From: Platycnemis pennipes
Taxonomy: Eukaryota; Arthropoda; Insecta; Odonata; Platycnemididae
Length of the DNA stretch: 64,000 nt
Direction of reading: 5' to 3'
Assembly: GCA_933228895.1 (NCBI GenBank)
Contig: OW121848.1
Coordinates: forward strand, 94,011,470-94,075,469
Shown here: positions 37,440 through 49,346 of the stretch, in pieces
How positions within the stretch are numbered: position 1 is the stretch's first letter
Layout: each line of letters opens with the position of its first letter
The notes under the pieces: model-generated
Seen by the model: only the letters and a program-made list of their open reading frames with translations
Database searches by the model: none
Told to the model about the DNA's origin: nothing
Position numbers and translations under genes: made by a program

Positions 37440-37640
37440 TTGAGCGGTGGTTTCTCGGGTCCTCCCCGGGGTAATTGCATCCATGTCCGCCGACGTTTCG
37501 ATTCCCGACTCTGAATTTCATTCAGAAGACCCGAGGACGATGACCGAGTCTGCAATCGAAATGTCGGAGGACATGAACGCAACAACCCCGTGGATGACCC
37601 GAGAAACCTTCACTCAGCAGACACGCCGGGAAAGCACCAG
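37440..37640 (-). mobile_element. Possible Penelope-like element 3' tail
   Basis: The minus strand has CTTCTGAATGAAATTCAGAG followed by TCGGGAATCGAAACGTCGGC, then GGACATGGATGC. A second, diverged version stands just upstream (GTCCTCCGACATTTCGATTG). CTGANGA-like and GAAAC words spaced by a short stem are a feature of hammerhead-ribozyme-bearing Penelope termini, though the core here is imperfect. The plus-strand 96-codon frame is not considered a gene. Confidence 0.35.
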
Positions 37641-38404
37641 ATCATTCATCATACATATTGTTTCTAAGGTGTGCTTCAGTCGACACCCCATTTTCCCTTT
37701 CATATTCAAAACAACATTAATCGAGGTAACATTTTAAAGATTGAGATATTCACTACTGACGAATTGTTTACTTAGTGTTGCTCAAGGTGTTATTTGAGTG
37801 AAAATAAAAGTAAAATCATTTTAAACTTGTTTTTTTTCGAAGGGGCATTCCCATGGATTTATTTAAGGGATGAGTTGCGTAGTGGTCGGATATGGACAAG
37901 AGTCTTATATAAGTCCAAAATTGCTTTTTCTTTAAGAGAGAGACTTTGAACTTATACCCACAAATGATTTTAAATATGGAATGATAGTTGTTTTTTCCTA
38001 TGTCTCAGCTGTTACTTAGATGGGTATGGATTAAAATTTCGAAGAAAAATGCAATCGTGGCGTTTTTTAGGAAACTTGGTAAAATTGAAGCCTCCATGTC
38101 TCAGTTTTGGTAAAGAAATAATGCAAAAAAATTAATTATTTCATGTCTGCGGATCATTGGTGTGTAAATGCGCTAGGTTTCAGGTCTATATTAAAAAATA
38201 GCATTTTTGACTCTTGTTTGCCATTTTTAGATTTCCGAGCACCTGGCGATGCATCGGCCACCACAGCTTCCCTTTACCCCGTCTAAAATTAGAGTCATCG
38301 GTAGATGTAAAGACATTTTAAATAATAAGTTCTCCTCTTGTAATATAATTATTAATAAATATGTTACAATTACCGAAGGGTTAGCCACAAATTGTGTAAA
38401 AACT

Positions 38405-40680
38405 GTGGCTTATAGGCTTAAGGGCTAAAATAGGAGAACAGAAACTGGAAGAGGTGAAAGAGTTCAGTTACCTGGGAAGCCGATTAACCAACAATGGACG
38501 AAGCATAAAAGAAATAGTCAGTAGAATAGCCCAGACAAAGAGGGCATTCTATCACAAGAAAAATCTACTTACAACTGGAAACCCTAGTGTAGAAATAAGG
38601 GTACCATTCATCAGGACGTACTTCTGGGGTGTTTCTTTATGGCTGCGAGGCATGGACGATGACAGCAGCAAAGTCAAGGCTGGAAGCATTCAAAATGCGG
38701 TGATACAGAGAATTAATGAAAAATAATAAGATAGACCAAATAAGTAACGGGGATGTCCTAAGAATATTGAGAGAAAAGAGAAGTGTTCTGAATACCCTAA
38801 AGGCCTGGTTACACGATACAATTTCTTGTACAATTTATTATCTGCATGTCTGTCTCATTTCTAGTTTAAATTTTTGTACAATCGTCTGTTTAAGAATCTG
38901 AATGGAGTGGTTACACGGTGAAAGATTTCGTACCATTTTTCATGCAATTTCTTGGTACGCATTACACGATTGCTTTTGTTTTCTCAAAAGCTCAAAATTT
39001 AATGTTTTAAATCAGGTGTTATTTATCGCCTACTTGGAAGCACAATTTCTAACTTTATTTTTAGTTGTCCGAGGTAGTTTTCCGTGGGAAAATCTTTTAG
39101 TAGATGACGAAAACGACGTCGGTTGTTAGTAGACTTGTGGGATTTGTTTTGTTTATGCGAGACTTGGTTTGTAACATTTATTTAGACGTCTACTTCGTTT
39201 GAACATCTCGATCTGGTTAAAATTTAAATTAGCAGTTATGGTGAAAGTTAGTTAATACCATAGTACCAGGTTATCGCTGACCCTACGTTTTTTGGCAACT
39301 GTAGTAACCTATCGGTCAACGATTTATTCAACGAGAACTCCCCACAGCACGATTGATGGAATTATTCCCCTTGTCCGCGGAAGCACCTACCTCAATCTGA
39401 AAGAAAAATACCTGGAGGTGTATACTTATTCATAGATTAGCTTTTATATGGAATCGTGTATTGCTTTAAAAACCCTTTAACTACGATGCAAACATTCCTT
39501 GAGTACTACGCTGACGCACGAAGTGGGATGATCATTGCACTTACGTTCGACACTAGCGGTACTTTGCAGTGTATATAGGAGTAAATAGGAAGTCAAGAGT
39601 TTTCAGCCCATCGTTCGTCTCGGATCCAGTATTGTTGTGAGCCGCATTTTAGTTTAGCGTTTGTTTTGTTTTTTCTCGCCTGTTGTTTATGTGTGCATGG
39701 AGATGACGAGCCCATTGTCAATCAAACAAGCGTCCCCGGCGAAGTCAGTTCTGTTTTATTGTATGTGATATGTTGTTCTGGAAGTTATATTAAATAGTTG
39801 GAAGAAATTGGTTTCTCGTGAGTTTCGTTTCCGACAAGTATTTTTGACTACAAAGGGTGTTACTCCTTAATGCTGCTTATATTTGTCGATACCGAATGTA
39901 AATTAATTTCTGCGTCAGTGGCAACGGAAGAATTAACGAGTTGGTGAAAAATGTTCCGTGCGTGTTGTGCAGAACGTGAATATTGACAGGTGGGGTCAAT
40001 TAAGGTAAGTGGTAAATATATTCATCTCGTGGGAGTCATGCAGACGTTGCAGGAGTCAAACAGCAGAGCGAAATCCAAACGTAGCAGAGGTCATGATAAA
40101 AGTAAAACACACAAATAGGCCTCAAATTTTGTAGGTTACAGCAGTATGAACTAATAAAATCCCAGCATTCGCACGTAAACACACCGAAAGGCGAAGGAAG
40201 AAAGGTAAGCACACAACTAGAAACGTGGTTTTCCCTACCTACTACCAGATGTCTCTAAAACGTGAAAAATTGTATGACTATCTGAACGAAATAAGAGCAG
40301 GTTCTATTTTCTGTGCGGTCGTTCATACAATCGTACAATTTGGAATGGTTACACGATACAATTTCGCATTAAGACAATCATACAAGCGATTGTACAAGAA
40401 ATTGTATCGTGTAACCAGGGCTTAGGAAGAGGACAGAACCACTTAATTGGCCACATGAGACATGATGGCCCGATGGAAGACATTCGTTGTAGAACTAGTG
40501 GACGGGAAGAACGACAAAGGAAGGCCTCGTCTAAGATACATGAAACAAGTAATGAAGAATGTAAAAGAGAAAAATACGTAGATGTGCAGAGATTAGCTGA
40601 TGGAAGAATTCAGAGGAGAGCTACGTCAAACCAATCTCAGGAGTTGTCTAGTTATGATGAGAAAATTATTCACCTTCACT
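38405..40680 (+). mobile_element. RTE-like LINE 3' half, split by an inserted TIR element
   Basis: 38405-38797 encodes LEEVKEFSYLGSRLTNNGRS IKEIVSRIAQTKRAFYHKKN and ends VLRILREKRSVLNTLK. The same protein resumes at about 40425 with RGQNHLIGHMRHDGPMEDI.. and KNDKGRPRLRYMKQVMKN-like words. Comparison with the uninterrupted copy at 36100-36600 (EKRSLVNTPRRRRGNLIGQI) places the break exactly at the ends of the element at 38800-40422. Confidence 0.75.
38800..40422. mobile_element. 1.6-kb TIR element inserted in an RTE-like LINE
   Basis: The left end is AAGGCCTGGTTACACGATAC AATTTCTTGTACAA. The inverse of the right end is AGCCCTGGTTACACGATACA ATTTCTTGTACAA. TA stands on both sides. The GGTTACACGATACAATTT and TTGTACAAGAAATTG words also recur internally near each end, so the ends are compound. 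The small element at 41146-41365 has related ends. I recognise no transposase. Around 39600-40000 the sequence is GC-richer, with GT-rich words, and holds no long frame. Confidence 0.7.
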
Positions 40681-40879
40681 AATATTCGAGCTCGGAACTC
40701 CTTGATATCCATCCACGCGCTTAAATTAGTTAAGCTGCCAAAGCATCCTTGTTTTCCATGGATTTAAAAGGGTTTAAATGCACAAGAGGTAACTAAAGGT
40801 TTTAGAACAGAAGCGGATGTATAGACTGGAAAAATATGATAGGACTGACGGCTCTCCCTGAAAATAGGAAAAATCAATC

Positions 40880-41019
40880 TAGACGTTACCCAGCCTACAT
40901 TACCTGCATCAGTGTATCGTTTTCGGGTTCAGCTGCGTATAACCCTTCGTCAGTGGTAAAGCTGTACGTCAGATGGGCCCCGCACTCAGCCTTGTCCACA
41001 TGACACGTGGTCCGGCAAC
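40880..41019 (-). mobile_element. Penelope-like element, 3' part with hammerhead-like core
   Basis: The minus strand continues the Penelope-like frame from beyond the inserted P-like element: NSVAGPRV.., RLSAGPI, LTKGYTQLNP. Its nucleotides include ACTGACGAAGGGTTATACGC, then AGCTGAACCCGAAAACGATA. CTGACGA, a GGGTT/AACCC stem and GAAA are the conserved pieces of a hammerhead core, as known in Penelope-like termini. The stem has an extra unpaired A, so self-cleavage is uncertain. Confidence 0.5.
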
Positions 41020-41145
41020 ACTATTGCCATGGTACTAATACATTAGGTAGGTCGCTCCCGAGGACGAAAATGCGTCCGTTCTGCGCAGCTTCGCTGTGAC
41101 GTAGTGTGGAGGACAAGCGGCGGCGGGCGTTTAAAATGGAGCCTA

Positions 41146-41365
41146 AAGACCGCTTTGCACGATACAATTTGTTATACATTATTGCACAAACGCTTGAATA
41201 AACTGAAAGAAATTGTATGTTTGTCTGAATGGAATTAGAACAGGTTCTATTTTCCGTACAGTCAATCAGACATTCGCACAAGCGTCCACACAATTTGCCG
41301 CTCTACACGGTACAATTTCCTCATATAAGCGTTTGTACAAGAAATTGTGTCGTGCAAAGCGGCCT
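41146..41365. mobile_element. 220-bp MITE nested in the P-like element
   Basis: The left end AAGACCGCTTTGCACGATAC AATTTG and the inverse of the right end AGGCCGCTTTGCACGACACA ATTTC are flanked by TA. The ACGATACAATTT.TTGTACA core is shared with the ends of the 1.6-kb element at 38800-40422, so the two are relatives. Confidence 0.65.
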
Positions 41366-42904
41366 TAATACTGTTGATAGTAAAAACGCATTTGACATTA
41401 TGATATTGTGCATCTCTAGGATAATGCTGAGAATTGCTATGATATTTTCGTGCGTGTTGGCGAAATTCGTGCCGGAAAAAAAATCTGAGTGCACGAAAAC
41501 GAAGGTTGAGTTCAAGAATTAGTGCGGTGGTACTCACAGTACTCACAATAAACTGAGTGAATGCCCGTTTTATGGTTGGTTTCGAAATATATATTTCAAA
41601 AGAATGCAGAAACGACATTTTAGTCCGCGCGTGAATGCAAATTATCAGTATTCAACTCGTTAATGATCGCTACTGTACGATATAAATACTGACCACATTT
41701 CCAGATAAAATAATTTTTCAATCAATGACATAATACCGAATTACATGAAGACTATATTTTCTACTTATATTATTCTATTTTCACTATCAAAGCACCTGGA
41801 AAAGAGCCGTGTTACCTTTCGTTATGCACGTTTGTACTCCAGTGAACTCGAAAAGATTCATGCTGCTAAATTTACAAAAAGGCCATAACATTTTGTTTGT
41901 CAAGGAAAAAAAATTCAAACAAATATTTATTTAAAGGAAAAAAAACAAAATTTCACAATACAATAGTCAGATTTTTCAAGTACAAGATTTAACTTCTTTG
42001 GCTAATCAACATCGAATGTAAATATACACAATGAATGAGTGAGGTCAAAAATGGAAAACAGTTCTGCAAGCAGCATAACACAATAGCAAGTCACAACTAT
42101 TCCAGTCAGAAACTGCCACTATACTTATTCTTGATTACAGGAAAGTAAATAACAAATGGTTCCCAGAAAATGCTTAATAAAAGGTCCAGCAAACTTGCAA
42201 GCCTATCCGGAATAAATGAAAAAAGAAAGGCTGGGTGACAAGTTCAAGTACTAGTAAATAAAAATTCAACATATTTCCTAATCGATAAGCACTATTTTTG
42301 GAAATTTACCCAAGCAAAAATGGTTGTAATAGATTATTGAAACACCTCAACAAATGACAAATTTTTACCACGATGAAACCACTTTCTTTCCCTTCAAGTA
42401 GAAAATCAAGGGAAAGCAACAGAATAATGGCCAGATTGTGACTCTCTCAATAACAAAAAGCACAACACAAAATCCAAATTTGTTTCCAATACCACAGGAT
42501 TAAAAGGTCAACAGAAACCTGAACAAATATCTTAAATTAGATAAGAATTGAAAAACTTCACAGAATTCAATTCTCTAATTAAAAAACACTACAATCCATT
42601 TTTCACAGAAGAAAGTAATATGTAGTATCGGCATAATCCATGATATAACAATTACCTAGATTTATTGTGAACACATAGAAATGCCAATAATGTCTGGGGA
42701 CATACCTAATAAAATAAATACAAACATAACATAGAAATATCAGATAACTCAAAGGAAATAAAATTTTTTTGCCCAAGAGGTAACCAGTAGACAAATCCTT
42801 CATCATAGACTGCTGTACAAAAGATCAGCATCAATGATTTTATGTTTTCCATCATACATGGCTTAGTAAAATAAGAACTGAGGTCAATTTCACAACCAAT
42901 ACTC

Positions 42905-43863
42905 ATTTCTCATACTTCAAAATCCAACATCCATAACCAGCATCAATAGTTTCTCAGCGTACGAATCTTGAGAAAACCTGGGAAATTTTGAAAAGTGTGC
43001 ATATTAAACAAGCCTATACATAGAATGTTAAGATTCTCACAATTAGTGGACAAAAAATATGAGAGCTCCTTATAACAGATAACATTTCGCTCCAACAAAA
43101 TGAAGAAATGAAATAAGATTATTCCACTTAAGCATTCTGCATACACTACTCATTATTCAGCATCAATAACCAGGATTAACATTGTCTCTCCTTATGAATC
43201 TTGGTAAGATACTGATCTTGGCAAGACCTGTGCCATCAACTAAGAATCCAATAACATAGCACCACCTGCAAAAGCACCTGGAAAATTTTAAAAGTGTGAA
43301 TATCAAAAAACCTTCATCATTATTAGTCATCAATCCTCATATTGGTTTGATGCAGCTACCCACTGAGTTATTTATCGGCTTAATCAAACCATATTACACC
43401 ATGAATTTAAAGTTGCACACAATCAATGGACAAATGACTTACCCTCCAGTAAGAATAAGTTCCTTGTTACAAATAATTTCAGCTACCACAACATGATGAA
43501 ATCTAATATTTTTGATTCCACTCAAGCATTCGGGACACACTACTCATTCTTCAAGATTAATAACCAGCATAAAGAGTTTCTCTGATAAGTTCTTGGTAAA
43601 ACCTGGAAAATTTTTAAGGTGTTAATCAAACAACCTAACACCATGAATTTAAAGTTGCACACAATCAATGAACAAATGACTTACCCTCCAGTAACAATAA
43701 AAGTTCCTTGTTACAAATAATTTCAGCTACCACAACATGATGAAATCTAATATTTTTGATTCCACTCAAGTATTCGGGACACACTACTCATTCTTCAAGA
43801 TTAATAACCAGCATAAAGAGTTTCTCTGATAAGTTCTTGGTAAAACCTGGAAAATTGGTTTCT
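42905..43863. repeat. Tandem repeat block inside the P-like element, period about 242 bp
   Basis: ATGAATTTAAAGTTGCACAC at 43401 recurs at 43643. The two 242-bp units (about 43380-43621 and 43622-43863) are nearly identical, including TTCAGCTACCACAACATGAT and ACACACTACTCATTCTTCAA. More diverged units lie upstream, recognised by CATAACCAGCATCAATAGTT TCTC at about 42929 and a related word near 43162. Confidence 0.85.
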
Positions 43864-44145
43864 TAAGATACAGGAACTTTAAATACGTATTACCAGTCAC
43901 GAGCAGCTACATATTGTACCTTTCATTTATACAGTACAGGAAGACATCTTCTCCGATGGTATTTGTCCCCAGAGAGTAAAAATACCTCCAAAAAGCGACT
44001 CACCATTCAAAGTAAACAATGCTCAACACACGGAATTCACTCGGTCTGTCCTCCACACTACGTCACACAATCGAAACTGAGAGGTATCGATATATGACCG
44101 ACATGCGCAATGGCCTACCTAATGTATTAGTACCATGACTATTGC

Positions 44146-44640
44146 TATTAATCTTCGGGAGCTTTCCCGGGCTCTCTATTTTTCAGAAGAACCGCTTCCA
44201 CGATAATCTCAGTTTGATGCTGTCGTCCGGATTCAAATTTTGAAGGCATCTTTTAATTTCAACCGCCTCGCGTATTAATCATCGAACTTCTCTCGGGTTA
44301 AACCCGCGACTGGTCGACAAAAAATGCTACGTCCTGCCTCCGAAAACGCGTGCACCGCTATTGCAGAACTGGTGGTGTCCTTTTGCTGTAGGCATGTTGA
44401 TGCTCTCTAAGTCGGCGGTGACCACTTTTCCCACACGTAAGCCCTCCCGGAGGAGCCAAGGATTTTATTCGCGTCCTCCGCGTTGAGTGGGCCAAGGCGG
44501 TCCTCGGCCGATGTTAAAAAAAATCTCTCTTTGTTGTCAGTGCCTTGTGCCGCTTGGCAATTCCTCCCCTCCTGAGTGTACGGGAAATCCTTTCGGTAGT
44601 CCCCACCTCCTATTATAACTTGGCGTAGGCGGTGGGTTAT
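44146..44640 (-). mobile_element. Penelope-like element, degenerate GIY-YIG C-terminus
   Basis: Read on the minus strand with frameshifts: SAIAVHAFSEAGRS, then RGFNPREVR, LIREAVEIKRCLQNLNPDDS IKLRLSWKRFF. The REAxEIxxxxxNxNxDDxxxLxxxWxP pattern is the conserved end of the GIY-YIG endonuclease region in Penelope-like retroelements. The upstream part (to 44640) is GC-rich and unreadable. The continuation is found at 40880-41019 across the inserted P-like element. Confidence 0.55.
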
Positions 44641-47499
44641 CTGGTAAACTGAGGAGAGGGTTGGACTACACCCATAGAAGTTCGATCGAAGAAGTACTTT
44701 GAGTAGGTATTTTCCTTGAGCGCTGCCCTCGCGTCATCCTCCTCGACCCTCAATGATTTTCAGTCACAAGCCCCTCTGGCCGTGTGCAAGAGTGTTTTAA
44801 AAGCGCCACCTTTTGCTAAGGATGATGGTGGGAATCGGCATGCAGGTACCTGTAGGTGTGCGATTTCTTGCACTGGACTGAATGCCAGTTAATTAAATTT
44901 CCAACTGCAAGTTAAAATAGATAGGGTAAATCAGTAGGAATGAGAGCTCTCACTCTTCTACTCCTAGAAGACCCTGCACGCCCAAATAAATCGAGACTGC
45001 GAAATATGAAATGAACATACGGACGTCCATTCATTAGTTATGGCGGATTCTATTTATAGCGGCGTAGGCAGGATGAATGGGTATGGGACTCTCTCAAACT
45101 TGATGTGATGGAAAAGTGGAGTCCACGATCTATACACCACATAAGCTGACGATACAAGAACGAGGCTATGAATAGAATCTTGGGAATAAAAGCGCGTAAG
45201 GAGATTGTTACGGTTGTTTAATAGAAGTAGAGACAAAGGGTTGATAAATGTAGAATGGTAGACAAGAAAATTGCGAAAGTGTCCTTTCACGAAAGGTCAG
45301 GAGGAGAGGGAATACAGAAAGATTGGTTGCAAAGAGTAAATCCTGTTATAATTCAGTGAACACTGATATAATCCTCCAATGCGGCAAGGCGCCGTCAACA
45401 CTCAATTGATTTACGTCATTCATTATCGAAGTTAATCAATAGCAGTCGGAGATGGAGTCTCCGGCAAAAAAGATTATAACGCATTATTTGATGTGTCTGT
45501 TATCTTGAAGCCACTCACAAGGGGAGATAGAAATCTTCATTACTTTTTTCCGAGCATATCACTGCTTCTGAGAATAAGCAAAAACAGCCCAATGAAACGC
45601 AAATTCAACAAGGGATTATCTCTTGATGTATGTTCACCTTTTAGCCGTGGTCGTCTTGACCATTTTGCATGTGGTAGGTTGTGTTTTTCACTCCGCTTAG
45701 AGAAGCTTATGGGAAATTGACAATGAGCAAAGATTAGTTGGTCGATCTATCGTCGATGCTTTCGGACAGTAACTCGTCTACTGTGGTGACATGGCATTCA
45801 TTCAGTCGGGCTCTAAATCGTCCCTCGACCAATTTACACTGGGTGTAAATTAAATCATTGCTGGGTATCGGGAAACCATTCCTGTCGCGACCTCATCCCT
45901 GGAACTCCATTAATCCATGGAGGCCTATTTCTCTGCAATTCTCCGAGTCGGAGCTTAGGGATTCAAGTCGTCCCCGTTAATTATTTCCGGGACATATTCC
46001 GTAGCTCACTCCGCCACTTGGCAGTTTAACTCGAATCTTGTCATTGGACAGTCTGATGCCGGAGGGATGTTCAGGGAAATTCAACGAATTATTTGGAAAA
46101 CAAGGACAGTGATAGAATGTAGCAAAGGTACGTTGGGGGATCGGAATGACTATTCTACATTTTGATGCATATGTTAGAATGCATTTATTTTTTGTGTAAA
46201 TGTTTTAACACTACTAACTCATGCAAAATCTAGGAAATCAATGTTAATGATTTACTTTATTTATAGAATTGATTGAAAATCCATAATTGTTGCTTTAATT
46301 TTTATGCATTGGCAATTTAGATCCATAGTAGTTTTGATTTGGTTTTCAAAGGAATCCAGGTAATCACATATGGGATCCATGAAATAACAAAAAAAAATCA
46401 TCATCCATGGTCAACCAACCAATTCATCCTTTGGAAAAATTGCTTGGAAAAATATCTGCACAAAGCATTAACCCTTGTAATAAATGTAGAAATAACTGAC
46501 CAAGAAGAATGTAATAGTATATTCTAAGGAAATGTGAGGGCAAGTGGAAAAATTTCGAAAAAGGTATCTATACATAGACGTTATTCCAAGAGTTTAAGTC
46601 ACATTGTAACTATAATGGCCTCTACAAAATTAATACTGGTATTTGCTGATACTAGTGACTCCTTTTGTGCACAAAACAAAGTTGTAGAATCTGAATTTGA
46701 GTCCTTTGATATCCTCGGTGGAATTAATCACGAAAAGCATAGATGGCGCCAATGCCAAAGAAATTCAAACCATCTACGGGAAAACTAACCTCAGTAAACT
46801 GAAATTAGCATGTGAAACAAATAAATAAGAAAACTAATATGGGCTTACCGTCTTCTCTGTTGTTCGCAATACACACTTACATGATATGACATGATGCTAG
46901 AGGTCAATTGAAACTCTATTTACCCGTTAGCATTGAAAAATCGAGTTGAATTCAATCTACTGGAAGTACATTAATTATACGATCCAATCTCTTTCTCCAT
47001 TAATGTGATAAAATTCCGTTGCTTTTATTTCACCTCTTTCAAGGAATAACCCCTCGAGGGAGATTATAGTATGTATTTGAACTTATAGAACAGGCAATAT
47101 ATATGCAGAATTTTCGCGTTGCATGTTAGTATGTATGACATCAGAATTTTCCTTAATGCTTTTATTGTGTTTCTGGGATATTTCGTAAATGAAACAGTAG
47201 ATAATCCAGACTTGAACTAGGTCGGGGAAGTAGCAAATATCTTCTCTTAGTCTTTTAGGGTAATATTTCTTCTTCTTCAACAGCATTTTGACAATGGAAC
47301 GGGTGCTATATGTTTGAGTTTTTATCATTTCTTAGTGAAAAATCAAAGATTCAACGGGGAAGGAAATAGGTATCGAAAAATGTGCGTAAGACTTACCTTC
47401 CGGCGTTCGTTTCAGTATTGAATTTCAAATTTATTTTTTGGGTAAATTATTAGTATTTTACTTTCGATGCGTATTGTAGACGTATTAGTGTAAGTGACA
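44641..47499. other. No gene recognised
   Basis: Mixed composition. Plus-strand words near 45060-45330 (WKSGVHDLYTT, TRKLRKCPFTKGQEE) hint at a decayed retroelement, but not enough for a call. The frames at 46339-46788 have no recognisable domain. Confidence 0.35.
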
Positions 47500-47830
47500 C
47501 GGGTCTCAGAAATCTTTGGATGGGAGAATGAAGTGGGAGGTGGAGAGGATGGAGAATGGAGGTTTTAAGTGGCAGTGGCAGTGGCATGGAGACTGCGATA
47601 AAGTGGAGATGCTGGGTAAGGTGGGAGGGAATGTGTGAAAGATAAGAAGATAGCTGAGTATAAAGAAAGGTGGGAAGTATGAGAAATTAGACAGGGACAA
47701 AATGTAGGGCATGCATACGGCTTGGCGAAGGAAGAACTGACTCCAAATGTCTAGACGGTAACAGGGGCGACGAGGACTTAACTCTTGAAGCACCTACTTT
47801 GTTACTACCTAAGTTGATGGAATTCTGGTA
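47500..47830 (+). mobile_element. Possible decayed LINE C-terminal piece
   Basis: The plus-strand reading is purine-rich with stops and ends GGKYEKLDRDKM..GMHTAWRRKN. This resembles the GEKYEELKRxAxDRExWR end of insect LINE polyproteins. The minus-strand 95-codon P/S/L-rich frame is its shadow. Confidence 0.25.
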
Positions 47831-49039
47831 GTGACGCCTGAAAATGCTTTGGTTGAGGTAGTACTAATTACAAATAATTTTCGACAGAATATTATTCCCC
47901 TGGTCTATTGATCATCTTTTAAGCTGGTCGGAGGGTCTGGCATGTCTTGAGACTTTTAAAATTAAGGTGTAATGAAAAGTCCAGAACGTAAGGTATTTTA
48001 TGATATGCAGCAGAAGAAAAGTAGGGGAAGGGAAGTTGTAAATGAAACTTCAATATCATTGCGAGAAGTTTTATTTTTTACTGTACAAATGTGCCACATG
48101 GACGGTAATTCATATGATATGTATGATATTAGTATAAATAATTGTTGAATTGATGCATTACACATTTCAAAGTTTTTTAATTCAGGGTATAATTTTACCG
48201 GAATAAAAACTTAATTTTCTTCCATCACAAAAACACAAAGCGTAACCTTTGTCGAAGGAATGACCTTTATGGCACAGTCAGGCATCCATTTAGTAGAGTA
48301 TTAGTTTCAATGTTTTCGACTTCACTAAGCAGAAAAAACATATTGTGATAAAACTTGCTAGATTTGGATCAAGATATACAAAGTATCTCATAACTTGTGC
48401 TGATGATGATGATGATTTTAAACTTGACCACTAATCAATTTAAACCAAGCTCATATCTAAGAGTGACATTTCCATTCCTTTCTTCAATCCCTATGACAGA
48501 AACAAAAATACGGCATACGTATTAAAGGTCTTTATTACATTTATTCACTTGGAATGTAGTTATTTTAAAAATATTTCTGCAGGTGCCATGTGAGGTGTGA
48601 CATCAAAATTTTCGGATATCTTGAAATTAAAATAAATTTTCTGAATTTGTTCCACCCCGTCTTCCAACATCGGTGACTGTTTTTGTCGAAGGGTAATAGA
48701 GGATCAGTAAGGAAGACCACTAAATTATTCCTGATGTCTTCAAATTCTGCGAAGGTTGACTCAAAATATAATAGAGATATTCTCTCCCGATTGGATTTTA
48801 TCTTCAAAGTGTTTATATCATCAATTCTGATATCATGGCTATTAGATATACGTTATAACAAAGAATTTATTATTTAAATTTAGTATTTACCAACTTGTAA
48901 AATACCTTATTTTTTGATTCGAGAACCTAATATCCTTATTGTTTCTTAATTTTCTTCTTACCAGATTTTTATTACTATTCTTCAGAGTAAAATATTGTCG
49001 ACGGTAAAGTCATTTGAATAGATCATGACATTCAGTTGT

Positions 49040-49150
49040 AATGAATAAGAAGATGCAACCTATGTAAATTTTCACAGACTTTTATTTGTTGGTACAACGC
49101 GTTTCGTTATAAGGCTGCATCTTCTTATTCAACATGAATTTTCACCAAGT
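49040..49150 (-). mobile_element. Possible Penelope-like terminus with degenerate hammerhead-like core
   Basis: The minus strand has CACTTGGTGAAAATTCATGT, then AAGAAGATGCAGCCTTATAA CGAAACGCGTTGTACCAACA AATAAAAG. GAAAC following a short stem, then the GCGTTGTACC block, resembles the terminal region of Penelope-like elements, but the first half (AAGAAGA instead of CTGANGA) is degraded. The word AAGAAGATGCA.CC also occurs inverted about 65 bp away. Confidence 0.35.
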
Positions 49151-49346
49151 GAAAGCCGAATCTATCGATTTCTTCAGTTGTAATATAATGAATGTTTGAT
49201 GCCAGTTCAAAATTGATTATGTGTATTGCTCAATACAACATCAACGCCAAAATAGCTAGGCTATCTAGCAATTCGACATATTGAAAAACAAGGGAAGGCA
49301 TAAATAAACAAGGTAAATATTACATGAACGTCCCCTGGGGCATCAT

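Larger units (their letters stand above)
41028..44137. mobile_element. 3.1-kb non-autonomous element with P-element-like ends and 8-bp target duplication
   Basis: The left end is CATGGTACTAATACATTAGG TAGG. The right end is its inverse (CCTA.CCTAATGTATTAGTACCATG). Both sides carry the identical 8-bp direct repeat ACTATTGC (41020-41027 and 44138-44145). The subterminal block TGACGTAGTGTGGAGGACA also occurs inverted, near 41096 and 44070. An 8-bp duplication with CATG ends, an A/T-rich TIR and an AGG word is the arrangement of the P superfamily. hAT also makes 8-bp duplications, but its ends normally begin CAGNG. No transposase frame is present. The interior holds a small TIR element (41146-41365) and a tandem repeat block (42905-43863). 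It is inserted in a Penelope-like element. Confidence 0.8.

Noticed and set aside
37447..37737. 96-codon plus-strand frame
   Set aside because: It lies antisense in a repeated Penelope-like tail and has no domain.
41262..41618. 118-codon minus-strand frame
   Set aside because: It runs through the terminal repeat of the nested MITE and has no protein similarity I can see.
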